Shown: piece after piece, positions 24,436 to 34,801 of the stretch | Layout of the letters: each line of letters starts with the position of its first letter | How positions within the stretch are numbered: position 1 is the first letter of the stretch | Source: Myroides odoratus | Lineage (GTDB): Bacteria; Bacteroidota; Bacteroidia; Flavobacteriales; Flavobacteriaceae | Assembly (NCBI RefSeq): GCF_001549985.1 | Contig: NZ_LROZ01000010.1 | Location: forward strand, 1 to 64,000 | DNA: 64,000 nt | Direction: 5' to 3' | Notes under the pieces: generated by a model | The model's input: only the letters and a program-made list of their open reading frames with translations | What the model was told of the DNA's origin: nothing | Databases searched by the model: none | Translations under genes and position numbers: made by a program

Positions 24436-26376
24436 ATGAAAGTAAATACACAGAAGTTTGATAAGATACTAGAGACTTCCTCTAAGTATGGGCATGTAAA
24501 TCAGGCCCCTAATGGCAATACAGAACCTCCTATTAATACGGCTCAACGTTCGATGCCCTTTGCAGATGAACCAGGTAATTATCAACGCAATAAGGGGATT
24601 CCTTCGAAAGATTTTTCTCAAAGCAAAGTCTATATTGTAGGTAGTGGAATCGCAGGAATGGCAGCTGCTTATTACTTTATACGCGATGGTCGTATTCCTG
24701 CAGCCAATATTACCTTTTTAGAGCAACTACCCATTGATGGTGGATCTTTAGATGGTGCAGGTAATGCGCAAGAAGGTTATATCGTCCGCGGAGGAAGAGA
24801 AATGGACATGACCTATGAAAACCTTTGGGATATCTTTCAAGATATACCTGCATTAGAGCTTCCTAAGCCTTATAGTGTATTAGATGAATATCGTTTGATT
24901 AATGACAATGATCCGAATTATTCTAAATCTAGATTCATTCATCAATTAGGAGAAATTAAAGATTTTAGCCAATTTGGACTCTCCAAGAAAGATCAAATGG
25001 CTCTCATCAAATTGCTATTAAAAAGGAAAGAAGAACTAGATGATATTACAATAGAACAATATTTTCATTCTTCTTTTTTGGAAAGCAACTTCTGGACGTT
25101 TTGGAGAACCATGTTTGCCTTTGAAAACTGGCATAGTTTACTAGAATTTAAATTGTATATGCATCGTTTCTTGCATGATATTGACGGGCTAAAAGATTTA
25201 TCCGCTCTTGTCTTTCCTCGATACAATCAATATGACACATTTGTTGTACCGCTTCGAAATCACCTTGCTGAATTAGGGGTGCAAATCCGATTGGATACCT
25301 TGGTACATGATGTCGATTTACACAGTACGATAGACGGAAAAATAGTAAAAGGATTACTTGTCAATCAAGGCGGACAAGAAACGCGTATCGAGATGAAGGA
25401 GCAAGATTTTGTTGTGATTACAACAGGCTCTATGACAGAAGATACCTCTTATGGAACGAATACTACTGTTCCTATCCCCCAAGTGGATAACACAACAAGT
25501 GGTAAAAGCCCAGGTTGGAGTTTGTGGAAAAATTTAGCTGCAAAATCACCTGTTTTTGGACGCCCAGAGAAATTCTGTTCAAATATTGAAAAATCGTCTT
25601 GGGAATCTGCAACTTTAACTTGTAAACCTTCTCCGCTCATTGATAAGTTGAAGGAATATGCAGTAAATGATCCGTATTCTGGAAAAACTGTTACGGGTGG
25701 TATTATTACAATAACGGATTCCAACTGGTTGATGAGTTTTACTTGTAATCGTCAGCCCCACTTCCCTACGCAACCTGATGATATTTTGGTGCTTTGGGTG
25801 TATGCTTTGTTTATGGACAAGGATGGAAATTATGTCAAAAAGACAATGCCTGCGTGTACGGGAAATGAGATTTTAGCTGAATTATGTTATCATTTAGGTA
25901 TTGTTGATTCACTCAATGAAGTAGTTGAAAATACCATTGTTCGAACGGCTTATATGCCCTATATCACCTCTATGTTTATGCCGCGTGCTCAAGGGGACAG
26001 ACCGCAAGTGGTTCCCGAAGGCTGTCTAAACTTAGCCTTAATTGGGCAATTTGTTGAGACGCATAATGACGTTGTATTTACCATGGAAAGCTCGGTGCGT
26101 ACAGGTAGACAAGCGGTGTATCAACTACTTAATTTAAATAAACAAGTACCTGATATATTTCCTTTGCAGTATGATATTCGACACTTACTCAAAGCAGCTC
26201 ATGCTTTAAATGATGATCAACCTATTGTAGGTGAAGCTCTATTGCGCAAATTCTTGCAAGGCACCTATTATGAGCATATTTTGCCAACAGTAGAAAAAAG
26301 AAAAGACGACCATGAGTCTTTCTTCGTAGAACAATATGAAAAAGCAAAAGATTGGTTTAAGAAGATGCTAGGTTAA
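24436..26376 (+). CDS. ohyA: Oleate hydratase (FAD-binding)
   Basis: 646 residues, the same length as the characterised Elizabethkingia enzyme. It adds water across the cis-9 double bond of oleic acid to give 10-hydroxystearate and needs FAD. Dinucleotide-binding motif [16 protein letters not shown] (about 66-81), and the active-site loop RGGREM with Glu122, which matches the catalytic glutamate of the Elizabethkingia enzyme. The C-terminal part has the family words [20 protein letters not shown]. In bacteria it detoxifies unsaturated fatty acids. An AraC regulator and a membrane protein follow on the same strand after a terminator. Confidence 0.95.
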   Translation: MKVNTQKFDKILETSSKYGHVNQAPNGNTEPPINTAQRSMPFADEPGNYQRNKGIPSKDFSQSKVYIVGSGIAGMAAAYYFIRDGRIPAANITFLEQLPIDGGSLDGAGNAQEGYIVRGGREMDMTYENLWDIFQDIPALELPKPYSVLDEYRLINDNDPNYSKSRFIHQLGEIKDFSQFGLSKKDQMALIKLLLKRKEELDDITIEQYFHSSFLESNFWTFWRTMFAFENWHSLLEFKLYMHRFLHDIDGLKDLSALVFPRYNQYDTFVVPLRNHLAELGVQIRLDTLVHDVDLHSTIDGKIVKGLLVNQGGQETRIEMKEQDFVVITTGSMTEDTSYGTNTTVPIPQVDNTTSGKSPGWSLWKNLAAKSPVFGRPEKFCSNIEKSSWESATLTCKPSPLIDKLKEYAVNDPYSGKTVTGGIITITDSNWLMSFTCNRQPHFPTQPDDILVLWVYALFMDKDGNYVKKTMPACTGNEILAELCYHLGIVDSLNEVVENTIVRTAYMPYITSMFMPRAQGDRPQVVPEGCLNLALIGQFVETHNDVVFTMESSVRTGRQAVYQLLNLNKQVPDIFPLQYDIRHLLKAAHALNDDQPIVGEALLRKFLQGTYYEHILPTVEKRKDDHESFFVEQYEKAKDWFKKMLG

Positions 26377-26396
26377 TTTAGTTTTAAATAAGAAAA

Positions 26397-26452
26397 TAAA
26401 TAAACACTAAAATAAGGGGTTTTCAGCCTATTTATTTTAGTGTTTATTTATT
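26397..26452 (+). terminator. Long terminator after oleate hydratase
   Basis: The arms ending AACACTAAAATAA (26403-26415) and beginning TTATTTTAGTGTT form a stem of roughly 20 bp, AT-rich and ending in T. It isolates ohyA from the following genes. Confidence 0.75.
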
Positions 26453-26560
26453 AATAGAGCAGTGGAAAGATGGGATGGGTATAATTTGTTGTCAAATCTA
26501 CTCCTTTAAAAGAGTATTTATTTATCTTCGCATGACCTAGACCTAACGTCACTTAATTCA

Positions 26561-27364
26561 ATGAAAATAGATTTTTACCAGCCTAAAAGTCAAACCCTAG
26601 CTAAGTATATTGAAGGATATTATTTTCTTCACAGGGATAAAAATCTTTCCAAACCAATTCGCTATTGGACCTATCCTAATAATTATTGTATTCTTACTTT
26701 TAATCGAAACTTTAGTGTTCAAGAAAATGAAGAAGGAGTTGTGCTACGTGCTCATGATTGTTTGAATAGCATGACGTCTTTAGTCTCTCGTTATACCAAA
26801 CCTATGCAGATCTGCTATGAAGACCTTATCGATGAATTAACTATTTATTTTAAACCTCTGGGAATTAATCAATTTATGACAGATGCCCAATCCTTATTTG
26901 AAAAAAGAGTGCATATAGACTTTGTCTTTTCTCCTGATTTTAATCAGAAAATGAATGAACTATTTGATTTAAATATAGAAGCTCAAATTGATGCATTAGA
27001 ATCGTATTTATTAGTTCTCTTACATGAAAAAAAACTTGATTTGATAGAAAAAATAGTTGGTGATCTAGATGCGGATAGCAAAATAGAAGAAATAGCTAAA
27101 AAACATAATATTACGAGACAATATATGAATCGATTATTTGTTAAACATTTAGGGAAATCTCCTGCTGAGTATAGAAAAATTCAACGTTTTAGAAATTCAA
27201 TTCTAAAACGCAAAGAAAGTAAGAATTATACGGAATTAGCTCAATATGGCTTTTATGATCAAGCTCATTTTAATAAAGATTTTAAACTTCTTACTGGGCA
27301 TACACCGCAAACTTTTTTTAATCAAGTCAATACATCTCAAGAAAATATTTGGTTATTTATTTAA
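26561..27364 (+). CDS. AraC-family transcriptional regulator
   Basis: 267 residues: an N-terminal region of the DUF6597 type (about 1-110, starting MKIDFYQPKSQTLAKYIEGYYFL) and a C-terminal AraC domain (about 165-255) with SKIEEIAKKHNITRQYMNRLF and LAQYGFYDQAHFNKDFK. This class often responds to small organic molecules. A membrane protein gene follows after 70 bp on the same strand and is the probable target. A role with oleate hydratase upstream is possible but only by position. Confidence 0.85.
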   Translation: MKIDFYQPKSQTLAKYIEGYYFLHRDKNLSKPIRYWTYPNNYCILTFNRNFSVQENEEGVVLRAHDCLNSMTSLVSRYTKPMQICYEDLIDELTIYFKPLGINQFMTDAQSLFEKRVHIDFVFSPDFNQKMNELFDLNIEAQIDALESYLLVLLHEKKLDLIEKIVGDLDADSKIEEIAKKHNITRQYMNRLFVKHLGKSPAEYRKIQRFRNSILKRKESKNYTELAQYGFYDQAHFNKDFKLLTGHTPQTFFNQVNTSQENIWLFI

Positions 27365-27434
27365 GTAGGTTACATTTTTACAATTTAAAAAGCTAGCGTT
27401 CGCCTAGTTTTGCTGTAAACTAACCAAATACTAT

Positions 27435-28259
27435 ATGATGGATTTAAAAAAATACCACCTTTATCTTTACACTTTTTGTAGATATTTTATTGCAACCATA
27501 ATTATTTCCTATGCCCTAGCCAAATTAGTAGAAACTCAATTTACAACTCAACCTAGTGTTTATGATAAACCTATTTCTGATTTATCTGGATTTCAACTCA
27601 CTTGGTATTATTATGGATATTCTTTTTGGTATGGAGCAGTAATTGCAGCAGCTCAATTAACAAGCGCCATCTTGTTATTTTTTAGAAAGACAACGAGAAT
27701 AGGTATTCTACTTTTCTTAACCTTTATGGTCAATATTGTATTGGTAGATTTTGCTTATGATATTCAAGGAGCAAAAGGCATGGCAGTATTGTTAACACTT
27801 ATGGGACTCTTTGTTTTTTTATCAGATTTCAAAGTCTTTTTTGCCTTACTTATTCAAGAACCACCTTTATTTACAAATATAGATAGGCCACAGTGGTTCC
27901 ACAAAATAAATAAAGTGAAGTACGTCTATATTCCTTTAGTTTTTATCGGTTTTTTTGTACTACTCACTACTTTAAAGCAACAATATTTAGGAAGTGATCC
28001 ATTTACAGGAGCATGGGAAAATGTTGAAACAAAAGAGCGTTTGTACTTTGAAGCTGCGCATAGTTTTCAAGAGATTAAACCCTGCACAACAGAACCTCAT
28101 ATGCAAGGAATCTATGAGATAAAAGAAAATCAACTTGTTTTAACTACAAAAGAGAACCAACAACCAGAGACTAATCTAACTTATGATTTTACGCTAAAAA
28201 ATGATAGTTTGACTTTACTCCTTGGCAATCAGACACGAGTATATAAAAAAATACGCTAA
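27435..28259 (+). CDS. Integral membrane protein with C-terminal soluble domain, unknown
   Basis: 274 residues. Four membrane segments lie in residues 12-130 and one near 165-182. The N-terminal part resembles DoxX-like small membrane proteins (FCRYFIATIIISYALAKLVE). A ~75-residue soluble tail follows, with beta-rich text like DPFTGAWENVETKERLYF and LTYDFTLKNDSLTLLL, similar in style to lipocalin-like stress domains. I cannot name a function. It follows an AraC gene by 70 bp and ends in a good terminator, so the two form a unit. Confidence 0.75.
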   Translation: MMDLKKYHLYLYTFCRYFIATIIISYALAKLVETQFTTQPSVYDKPISDLSGFQLTWYYYGYSFWYGAVIAAAQLTSAILLFFRKTTRIGILLFLTFMVNIVLVDFAYDIQGAKGMAVLLTLMGLFVFLSDFKVFFALLIQEPPLFTNIDRPQWFHKINKVKYVYIPLVFIGFFVLLTTLKQQYLGSDPFTGAWENVETKERLYFEAAHSFQEIKPCTTEPHMQGIYEIKENQLVLTTKENQQPETNLTYDFTLKNDSLTLLLGNQTRVYKKIR

Positions 28260-28279
28260 TTTTAAATGTAAATTGTGTA

Positions 28280-28316
28280 AAAAAAGACTTAGATGCTTCA
28301 TCTAGGTCTTTTTTTT
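28280..28316 (+). terminator. Intrinsic terminator
   Basis: AAAAAAGACTTAGATG pairs with CATCTAGGTCTTTTTTT around a short loop, just after the stop at 28259. Confidence 0.85.
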
Positions 28317-28562
28317 ATGCATTATTTTACGATTAAAATCTTTTCTTTTGAGAACAATACGACTGTATTGAATCTGTTTTTGGGACTCACCTATTATACC
28401 TAAAACTTCTAATTTACAGAAAATCAAAAACTTATAATTACATTAAACCTATTCAATACTATTAATTAATGAATTAAAACTATTTTATTTGAAAAAAAAT
28501 GAATAAAACGTAAAAACTAATTAAACGTTTGTTTAATTTTGTACCCGATAAAAAAATAGATC
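28317..28562. promoter_or_regulatory. Promoter of the tetR-tolC-emrAB operon with TetR-type operator
   Basis: TTAAAC (28521-28526) and GTTTAA (28531-28536) form a small palindrome that overlaps a TAATTTTG -7-like box (28534-28541), 22 bp before the tetR start. This is the expected place for autorepression by the TetR protein. The rest of the stretch is featureless. Confidence 0.6.
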
Positions 28563-29195
28563 ATGGCATTAAATGACAAACAAAAAGAGATTTTATTAAT
28601 TGCAGAAGAGTTATTTTCTCAAAAGGGAATTGACGGAACCAGCATACGTGATATTTCGAAAGCTGCTGGAATTAATGTTGCTATGATTAATTATTATTTT
28701 GGCTCAAAAAGTGCCATGGTCAGTGCTCTTTTTGAAATACGTTTAACCCGTACTAGAGAAAAACTAATCGACTTAACGGATAATAAGCTTCTAAATTCTT
28801 TTGAGAAGCTATTGGCTTTTGTAGAGCATCTTATGGCTGTACAATTGAATAATGCAGATTTTCATCTGATTTTGATGAATCAATTGGCTAAGAAACAAAA
28901 TGTACCTGAAATTTCAGAAGGTATTGTTTTATTAAAGCGCGATATCATGCAACATATCAATCGCTTTATCGAAGAGGGATATGAAAGTGGTTTATTTAAA
29001 GCCAAACCAGATCCCATCACCTTTGTCATTTTCTCTATGGGTGTAACAACCTATCTGATTCATCACGAGCACATGCTCTATGAATATTGGAATCTGACCA
29101 ATCACGACGAATTTAGTTTACATATCAAACAACAGATATACCCTCATTTAATTCAATCCTTTAAATCAATACTAATCTACAATGAACAGAAGTAA
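28563..29195 (+). CDS. TetR-family repressor of an efflux operon
   Basis: 210 residues. N-terminal helix-turn-helix with TSIRDISKAAGINVAMINYYFGSK (about 25-48), typical of TetR, followed by an all-helical ligand domain. Its 3' end overlaps the start of the tolC gene by 14 bp, so it is the first gene of a four-gene efflux operon that it presumably represses through the palindrome over its own promoter. Confidence 0.92.
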   Translation: MALNDKQKEILLIAEELFSQKGIDGTSIRDISKAAGINVAMINYYFGSKSAMVSALFEIRLTRTREKLIDLTDNKLLNSFEKLLAFVEHLMAVQLNNADFHLILMNQLAKKQNVPEISEGIVLLKRDIMQHINRFIEEGYESGLFKAKPDPITFVIFSMGVTTYLIHHEHMLYEYWNLTNHDEFSLHIKQQIYPHLIQSFKSILIYNEQK

Positions 29196-30498
29196 TTACG
29201 TCTTACTTGCTTCATTATTTATTGCCCAAGTTTTCGCTCAAACCCCTACTCCAATCACCTTAGAGGAGGCTATTGCGTTGAGTTTAAAAAACGGCAAGGA
29301 AATAAAAAAAGTAAAAGCAAGTACAGAAGCCTCTAGACTTCAGATTCACAGTGCGCAAAATATGCGTTATCCTGAATTAGAAGTATCTGGAACCTACAGC
29401 CGTCTTTTTAATGGTACAGACATCAACCTAAAAGTACCTTTACCTGCTTCTTCAGAAGACAAACAAATGCCCGACGTACAACCCAAGCATTTGATGATCG
29501 GTCAAGCAAAAGCCAATATTCCCCTGTTTAGTGGTTTTAAAATTACCAACGCGGTTACACAAAGCAAACAATATTATTCTCTCGCTCAATTAAATGAAGC
29601 ATCTACTACAGAAAATGTTGTTTATCAAACGATTAATTTATACTTCGCGCTGTACAAAACACAACAGTCGATTGCTTTATTAACGGAGAATTTAAAACGC
29701 GCCCACCAACGTACTCTTGATTTTGAACAATTCTTAGCTGAAGGAATCATCGCTAAAAATGATTATCTGAGAACCCAATTACAAGAGGCTAATGTGGAGC
29801 TTTCGTTAGAAGAAACCAAGAATACGCAAAAAAATATTACCACCCGATTGAAAGTCTTACTTAATCTCGAAGAAGGGGAACCTATTTTGGCCGAAAAAGT
29901 ACAACCAGTAGCTATTTTTCCGACCAAAACGGATGATCTCTCTTCTCGTAAGGATGTGCAAAGTGCACAAAAAATGGAAGAAATTGCGCAAACGGGAATC
30001 AAAATGGCGAGAGGGAACTTCTTTCCTTCTATTGGTTTAACAGCGGGATATTCGGCTATCCAATTGGATCAAGTAGTAGACATTACCAATGCAACAAGCG
30101 TGGGTGTTGGGGTGAAATACGATTTAACTCAGTTGTTCAAAAATAGAACAGAAGTCAATAAAGCAAAAGCTAAAAAAATCGAGGTAGACTATCAAGCACA
30201 ATTGGTTGAAGATTTGGCTAAAGTAGAAATTGATGAAGCCTATAATGCGTATGAATTAGCTTTAAAAAAGAATGCTGTTTTGGAAAAAGCATTGGTTCAA
30301 GCGAATGAAAATTACCGTATTGTCAAAGATAAATATGACAATGGATTGACAGACACTGATCATCTATTAGAAGCAGATGTACAACAGTTACAAGCACAAA
30401 TAGATACAATGTTAGGTGAAGCAGACGAAACCTTGACGCTTTATCAATATGCGTACAAGACAGGTAAATTAATGGACAACTTACAAGTAAAAAACTAA
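29182..30498 (+). CDS. TolC-family outer-membrane efflux protein
   Basis: 438 residues with a signal peptide (to about 20, ...AQVFAQ) and the duplicated helix blocks of outer-membrane efflux ducts; ITLEEAIALSLKNGKEIKKVKAS is a typical start. Overlaps tetR by 14 bp and abuts emrA with no gap. Confidence 0.92.
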   Translation: MNRSNYVLLASLFIAQVFAQTPTPITLEEAIALSLKNGKEIKKVKASTEASRLQIHSAQNMRYPELEVSGTYSRLFNGTDINLKVPLPASSEDKQMPDVQPKHLMIGQAKANIPLFSGFKITNAVTQSKQYYSLAQLNEASTTENVVYQTINLYFALYKTQQSIALLTENLKRAHQRTLDFEQFLAEGIIAKNDYLRTQLQEANVELSLEETKNTQKNITTRLKVLLNLEEGEPILAEKVQPVAIFPTKTDDLSSRKDVQSAQKMEEIAQTGIKMARGNFFPSIGLTAGYSAIQLDQVVDITNATSVGVGVKYDLTQLFKNRTEVNKAKAKKIEVDYQAQLVEDLAKVEIDEAYNAYELALKKNAVLEKALVQANENYRIVKDKYDNGLTDTDHLLEADVQQLQAQIDTMLGEADETLTLYQYAYKTGKLMDNLQVKN

Positions 30499-31644
30499 AT
30501 GGAAACAAATAATACAGCCACTAAAAAACCACTAAACAAGAAATTTATCGTTGCTTTAGGAGCAATCGTACTATTCGGAGGTGGATATGGAATCTATAAA
30601 TATGTACATTCATTAGCACATGAGAGTACAGATGATGCCCAAATTGAAACTAAAATAACGCCTATTGTATCTAAAATTCCAGGCTATATCAAAACAATCT
30701 ACATTCAGGATAATCAGATTGTGAAAAAAGGAGATACGTTAATTCGTTTAGATGATACAGAATACGCGATTCAAGTAGAACAAGCAAAAGCAAATTATCA
30801 AGCTGCTTTGAGCCAGCTGCAAGTGGCAGAAGCAGGAGAACATACAAGCCAATCGACAGTGCTTTCTTCTCAGGCGGGTGCTTCTACAGCTCAAGCGAAT
30901 GTCGCTACGGCTCAAGCCAATATTGACGCAGCGAAAACGCAATTGTGGAGAGCTTCGAATGACTATGATCGTTACAATCGTTTATACCAAAGTCAGTCTA
31001 TTACCAAACAACAATATGAACAAGCTTTAGCAGCAAAAGAAACCGCAGAAAAACAAGTTGTTGTGTTACAAGAACAACTAAAAGCAGTTGAAAAACAAGC
31101 ACAAGCGGTAGCTCAACAAGTGAATATTAGTAAATCACAAGCAGTTGCTTCAACTTCTCAGATTGATGCAGCGAAAGCAGGAGTTGATCAAGCAAAAGCC
31201 AATTTAGATCATGCTCTTTTGTATTTGTCTTATACCGTGATTACAGCAAAAGAAGATGGACAAGTTTCAAAAATCAATTTACAAGCAGGACAATTAATTC
31301 AACCTGGACAAGGATTATTCAATACCGTACAAAAAGGGGCTATTTGGGTAGTTGCTAACTTTAAGGAAACACAAATGCAATACATGCGTGAAGGACAACC
31401 TGTAAGTATTCAAGTTGATGCTTTTCCCAAACATAAATTTGAAGGAGTAATTAATTCCATGTCGCCTGCTACAGGTGCTAAATTTGCCTTATTACCACCA
31501 GATAATGCCTCAGGTAACTTTGTGAAAACGGTACAGCGTATTCCAGTTAAAATTACGTTTACAAACCCAGAAGATGAAATGTTGGTTTATGTAAAACCAG
31601 GGATGAATGTAGATATTGATGTCAACATTAAAAGCGGACGATAA
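30499..31644 (+). CDS. EmrA-type HlyD-family periplasmic adaptor
   Basis: 381 residues: membrane anchor (about 17-38), ESTDDAQIETKITPIVSKI (biotinyl/lipoyl half), a long coiled coil rich in Ala and Gln (about 85-240), then WVVANFKETQMQ and the EmrA signature around GAKFALLPPDNASGNFV. It starts immediately after the tolC stop and is followed by the pump gene after 11 bp. Compared with the adaptor at 14992 its coiled coil is longer. Confidence 0.93.
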   Translation: METNNTATKKPLNKKFIVALGAIVLFGGGYGIYKYVHSLAHESTDDAQIETKITPIVSKIPGYIKTIYIQDNQIVKKGDTLIRLDDTEYAIQVEQAKANYQAALSQLQVAEAGEHTSQSTVLSSQAGASTAQANVATAQANIDAAKTQLWRASNDYDRYNRLYQSQSITKQQYEQALAAKETAEKQVVVLQEQLKAVEKQAQAVAQQVNISKSQAVASTSQIDAAKAGVDQAKANLDHALLYLSYTVITAKEDGQVSKINLQAGQLIQPGQGLFNTVQKGAIWVVANFKETQMQYMREGQPVSIQVDAFPKHKFEGVINSMSPATGAKFALLPPDNASGNFVKTVQRIPVKITFTNPEDEMLVYVKPGMNVDIDVNIKSGR

Positions 31645-31655
31645 ACGAGATAACT

Positions 31656-33230
31656 ATGAGTGAAGAAAGCCTAGTAGAGCACGGCTATCGTCGAATTATC
31701 ATTACCATTACAGCTATTCTTTGTGCACTATTGGAAATTGTGGATACAACAATTGTCAATGTGGCAATGAATGACATGAAAGGGAGTATCGGTGTTTCCT
31801 TAACCGATATTGCTTGGGTGGTGACAGCTTATGCTATCGCCAATGTAATTGTAGTGCCTATGACCAGCTGGCTCTCACAACAATTTGGAAGACGCAATTA
31901 TTTTGCTGCTTCTATTATTATCTTTACCGTGGCCTCCTTTTTATGTGGATATTCAACGACGTTATGGGAGATTATTCTGTTCCGTTTTATTCAAGGTTTA
32001 GGAGGAGGGGCATTATTGGTCACTTCTCAAACGATTATAACAGAAAGTTATCCTATAGAAAAACGAGGAGTAGCACAAGCCATTTACGGTATGGGGGTAA
32101 TTGTAGGTCCCACATTAGGGCCACCGCTCGGGGGCTATATTATTGATAATTATTCGTGGCCTTTTATTTTTTATATCAATGTACCACTTGGAATTTTAGC
32201 AACAATATTAACCCTACTCTATGTGAAGAGTCCAAGATATGCTGAAAAAAGTAAATTAAATGAAGTTGATTTCTTGGGAATTATCCTACTTGCCGTTGCA
32301 GTTGGATCGTTACAATATGTACTAGAACATGGACAGCAAGATGATTGGTTTGAAAATTCGACCATCCTGACGCTATCGATCACTTCGGTACTGGGATTCT
32401 TTTTCTTTATTTGGAGGGAATTAACTTGTGAAAAACCAATTGTCAATTTAAGAGTTCTGAAAGATTCTAATCTGGCTATTGGTACGGTATTATCATTTAT
32501 TTTAGGTTTCGGACTCTATGGTTCTACCTTTATTATTCCGATTTATACCCAATCTATTTTAGGATGGACGGCTACAGATGCTGGAATGCTGTTAGTACCT
32601 AGCTCCTTGATGACAGCCTTTATGATGCCTTTTATTGCGAGAATGTTACAACGAGGGGTGCCACCTAAATATTTAGTAGCCACTGGATTTTTAGTCTTTT
32701 TTATCTATAGTTTCTGGGCTCATAATATTTTGACTCCAGATACAGGTAGCGAGCATTTCTTTTGGCCTTTAGTGGTACGTGGAGTTGGTTTGGGCTTACT
32801 ATTCGTGCCCATTACAACGCTCTCTCTATCTAATTTGAGAAATAAGCAAATTGGTGAAGGAGCTGCATTTACGGGAATGATGCGTCAATTAGGAGGTTCT
32901 TTTGGGATTGCTTTAATTACTACTTTTATTTCCCGATGGACCGTGAACCACCGATTGGCTTTGGTTAGTCATTTAGACAGCGCTTCTTTAGAAGTGCAAA
33001 ATCGCGTGCTAGCTTTACAACAAAGTTTTATAGCAAAAGGATTTACAGCAGATGAAGCTTTACAGAAAGCGTATACCCTACTCGATTTAAGTGTAACCAA
33101 ACAAGCAACTGTATTGACCTATATGGATGTCTTTATGTTCTTAGGCGTTTTATTCTTAATCTGTATTCCTTTTATTCTAATTCTAATTAAAAAAGGAGCT
33201 GGAAAAATCATTGCTGGTGCAGGACATTAA
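31656..33230 (+). CDS. EmrB/QacA-type DHA2 MFS drug:proton antiporter
   Basis: 524 residues, 14 membrane segments. Canonical motifs are present: LEIVDTTIVNVA (motif D, about 21-32), WLSQQFGRRNYF (motif A), and IVGPTLGPPLGGYIID (motif C, antiporter signature, about 149-164). It completes a tripartite exporter with the two genes upstream. Likely substrates are hydrophobic toxicants, detergents or fatty acids. This is family knowledge and not visible in the sequence. Confidence 0.93.
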   Translation: MSEESLVEHGYRRIIITITAILCALLEIVDTTIVNVAMNDMKGSIGVSLTDIAWVVTAYAIANVIVVPMTSWLSQQFGRRNYFAASIIIFTVASFLCGYSTTLWEIILFRFIQGLGGGALLVTSQTIITESYPIEKRGVAQAIYGMGVIVGPTLGPPLGGYIIDNYSWPFIFYINVPLGILATILTLLYVKSPRYAEKSKLNEVDFLGIILLAVAVGSLQYVLEHGQQDDWFENSTILTLSITSVLGFFFFIWRELTCEKPIVNLRVLKDSNLAIGTVLSFILGFGLYGSTFIIPIYTQSILGWTATDAGMLLVPSSLMTAFMMPFIARMLQRGVPPKYLVATGFLVFFIYSFWAHNILTPDTGSEHFFWPLVVRGVGLGLLFVPITTLSLSNLRNKQIGEGAAFTGMMRQLGGSFGIALITTFISRWTVNHRLALVSHLDSASLEVQNRVLALQQSFIAKGFTADEALQKAYTLLDLSVTKQATVLTYMDVFMFLGVLFLICIPFILILIKKGAGKIIAGAGH

Positions 33231-33316
33231 GTACTTACTCGCTATAAATAATAATTGGATCAGAGAAAGAATGAATTTTCAATGCGCAAAATAGTCCTTT
33301 CTTATGCTACTTAATC

Positions 33317-33350
33317 AAAGCGGGCGTTCTTCTAGAACGCCCGCTTTTTG
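33317..33350 (+). terminator. Intrinsic terminator of the efflux operon
   Basis: A GC-rich 13-bp stem, AAAGCGGGCGTTC with GAACGCCCGCTTT around TTCTA, then T. It lies 86 bp after the stop. Confidence 0.9.
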
Positions 33351-33562
33351 TTATCCTGCTGTTATAGTGTACTCACTTGCGCCCGTTTATCCTTCATAGG
33401 AAGGATTCGAAATATAAAAATAGAACAACCGATATGATTCATCTCTTAGGGTATTAACAAGTGATACAGCAAAATTGCATATTCAACTAACAGTTCGTTA
33501 ATTCAATTAATAGTGTTAAAATTTACGAGTAATTTTAAATTATCAACCTTAAAACAAACAAA

Positions 33563-33862
33563 ATGAAGAAAAGTTTAGTATTATTTGCATTTCTATTTCT
33601 GTTAACCGGAGGTGCAATGTTGGCTCATACTCCTGTGCAGCTGACGACGGATGCTGTAGAAAAAAGTTTTGACCCAACGAAATCTTACAGTTATACAATC
33701 TTTATTGAAGAACTTAGCACAGGTACCTTAGTTTATCAGGAAACATTTTGTGCGACAGAAGCCGAGCTTCCTGCTATTTTTCAAAGAATTCTTGAACCGT
33801 TTGGAGAAGATATCTACGACAATTATCAGATCTCAATGCATGATAATGGTCGATGCAATTAG
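33563..33862 (+). CDS. Small secreted protein, paralogue of the one at 59363
   Basis: 99 residues with a signal peptide (cleavage near LAHTP, about 21). The mature part aligns with the protein at 59363-59659: Y-x-I-x-I near residue 45, T-G-x-L before an E-x-x-C, a helix with E-x-x and F, a G near 80, and a Cys at the very end. So each mature protein has two cysteines, probably one disulfide. No known domain recognised. Its own promoter and terminator make it a stand-alone gene. It is probably exported in quantity, by analogy with other small periplasmic proteins. Confidence 0.75.
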   Translation: MKKSLVLFAFLFLLTGGAMLAHTPVQLTTDAVEKSFDPTKSYSYTIFIEELSTGTLVYQETFCATEAELPAIFQRILEPFGEDIYDNYQISMHDNGRCN

Positions 33863-33881
33863 TTTCAATTTTATTACTTTT

Positions 33882-33922
33882 AAAACAGCTAGGCTAAATC
33901 CATTTAGTCTAGCTGTTTTTTT
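33882..33922 (+). terminator. Intrinsic terminator of the small secreted protein gene
   Basis: AAAACAGCTAGGCTAAAT pairs with ATTTAGTCTAGCTGTTTT around CC, followed by T. About 18 bp of stem. Confidence 0.88.
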
Positions 33923-34801
33923 ATGGGATAGTTGTTAGAAAAGCCGAGAGCAAACAGGTGTTTAATTAAAACCTTGGGAATTTCGGTTAAAATGAGAATT
34001 TTAAACCTAAACAATAAAACATCCAGAACCCTCAAATTGCATACGATCTATACTGATGCTAGTATTCTCTCAAAGCGAAATATTCAGGTGTATATAAGGA
34101 TATTTTGAGAAAATACTCCTTTTTTTATATTGTTTTTACTAAATTTTGTTAATGAATTAGGTTATTCCAAATAAATTAAATACCTTTAACATGTTTTGAA
34201 TTAGTGCTTAAGAAATATATACTATATCTTACTGCTGCTTTAAGGAGAATAACAACAAAACAGCTTTCTATGAATGAAAGCTAGATTATATCACTTCTCT
34301 AGTAGTATCTTTAAACGTTAACTGATACACTACTTCAACCAGTACAATACTCCCTTTATCCTGTAAACAGGATCAAACCACTTAGGGAAAGACAACATCT
34401 AGCGATTGTCGATACAAACTAAAACAAAAAATTATATGGTGAATGCTTAGCTATTCGGCAGGTAATTGTATGGAGTACCTTTACTTTTTTTAATCAAAGA
34501 CATGGTTAAACGAGTTTTAGTAGCCTCTTTATTTTATAGTACGCGCTAAAGATTATTTCGTTTGATTGAGTAAGAAATACAGTAAAACATAACTCCCATC
34601 TAATTACATACCCCTGTAGCTAAAAACAAGTATCCTTCTTTGTTCTTTCTTTAACTAGTTCAATGTAATCCGATTTTCTTCGGTCTACCTTTGAACTATC
34701 AAATGAAAGACTAGGATGTCATGAGGAACAGAAATTATACAGATGAAGTTTTCCTGACTCCCCTACTGATAAAATAAGACAACACTAAAATCAAGATAAC
34801 T
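33923..34801. other. Gene-poor 880-bp stretch
   Basis: No convincing gene. A 38-codon frame (ATG near 33991) and a 15-codon frame starting MVKRVLVASLFYSTR near 34503 are too short to support; the latter looks like a signal-peptide fragment. A stem with arms TCTCAAA (near 34067) and TTTGAGA (near 34105) is visible. The stretch may be a decayed locus, but I cannot show which gene it was. Confidence 0.4.
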
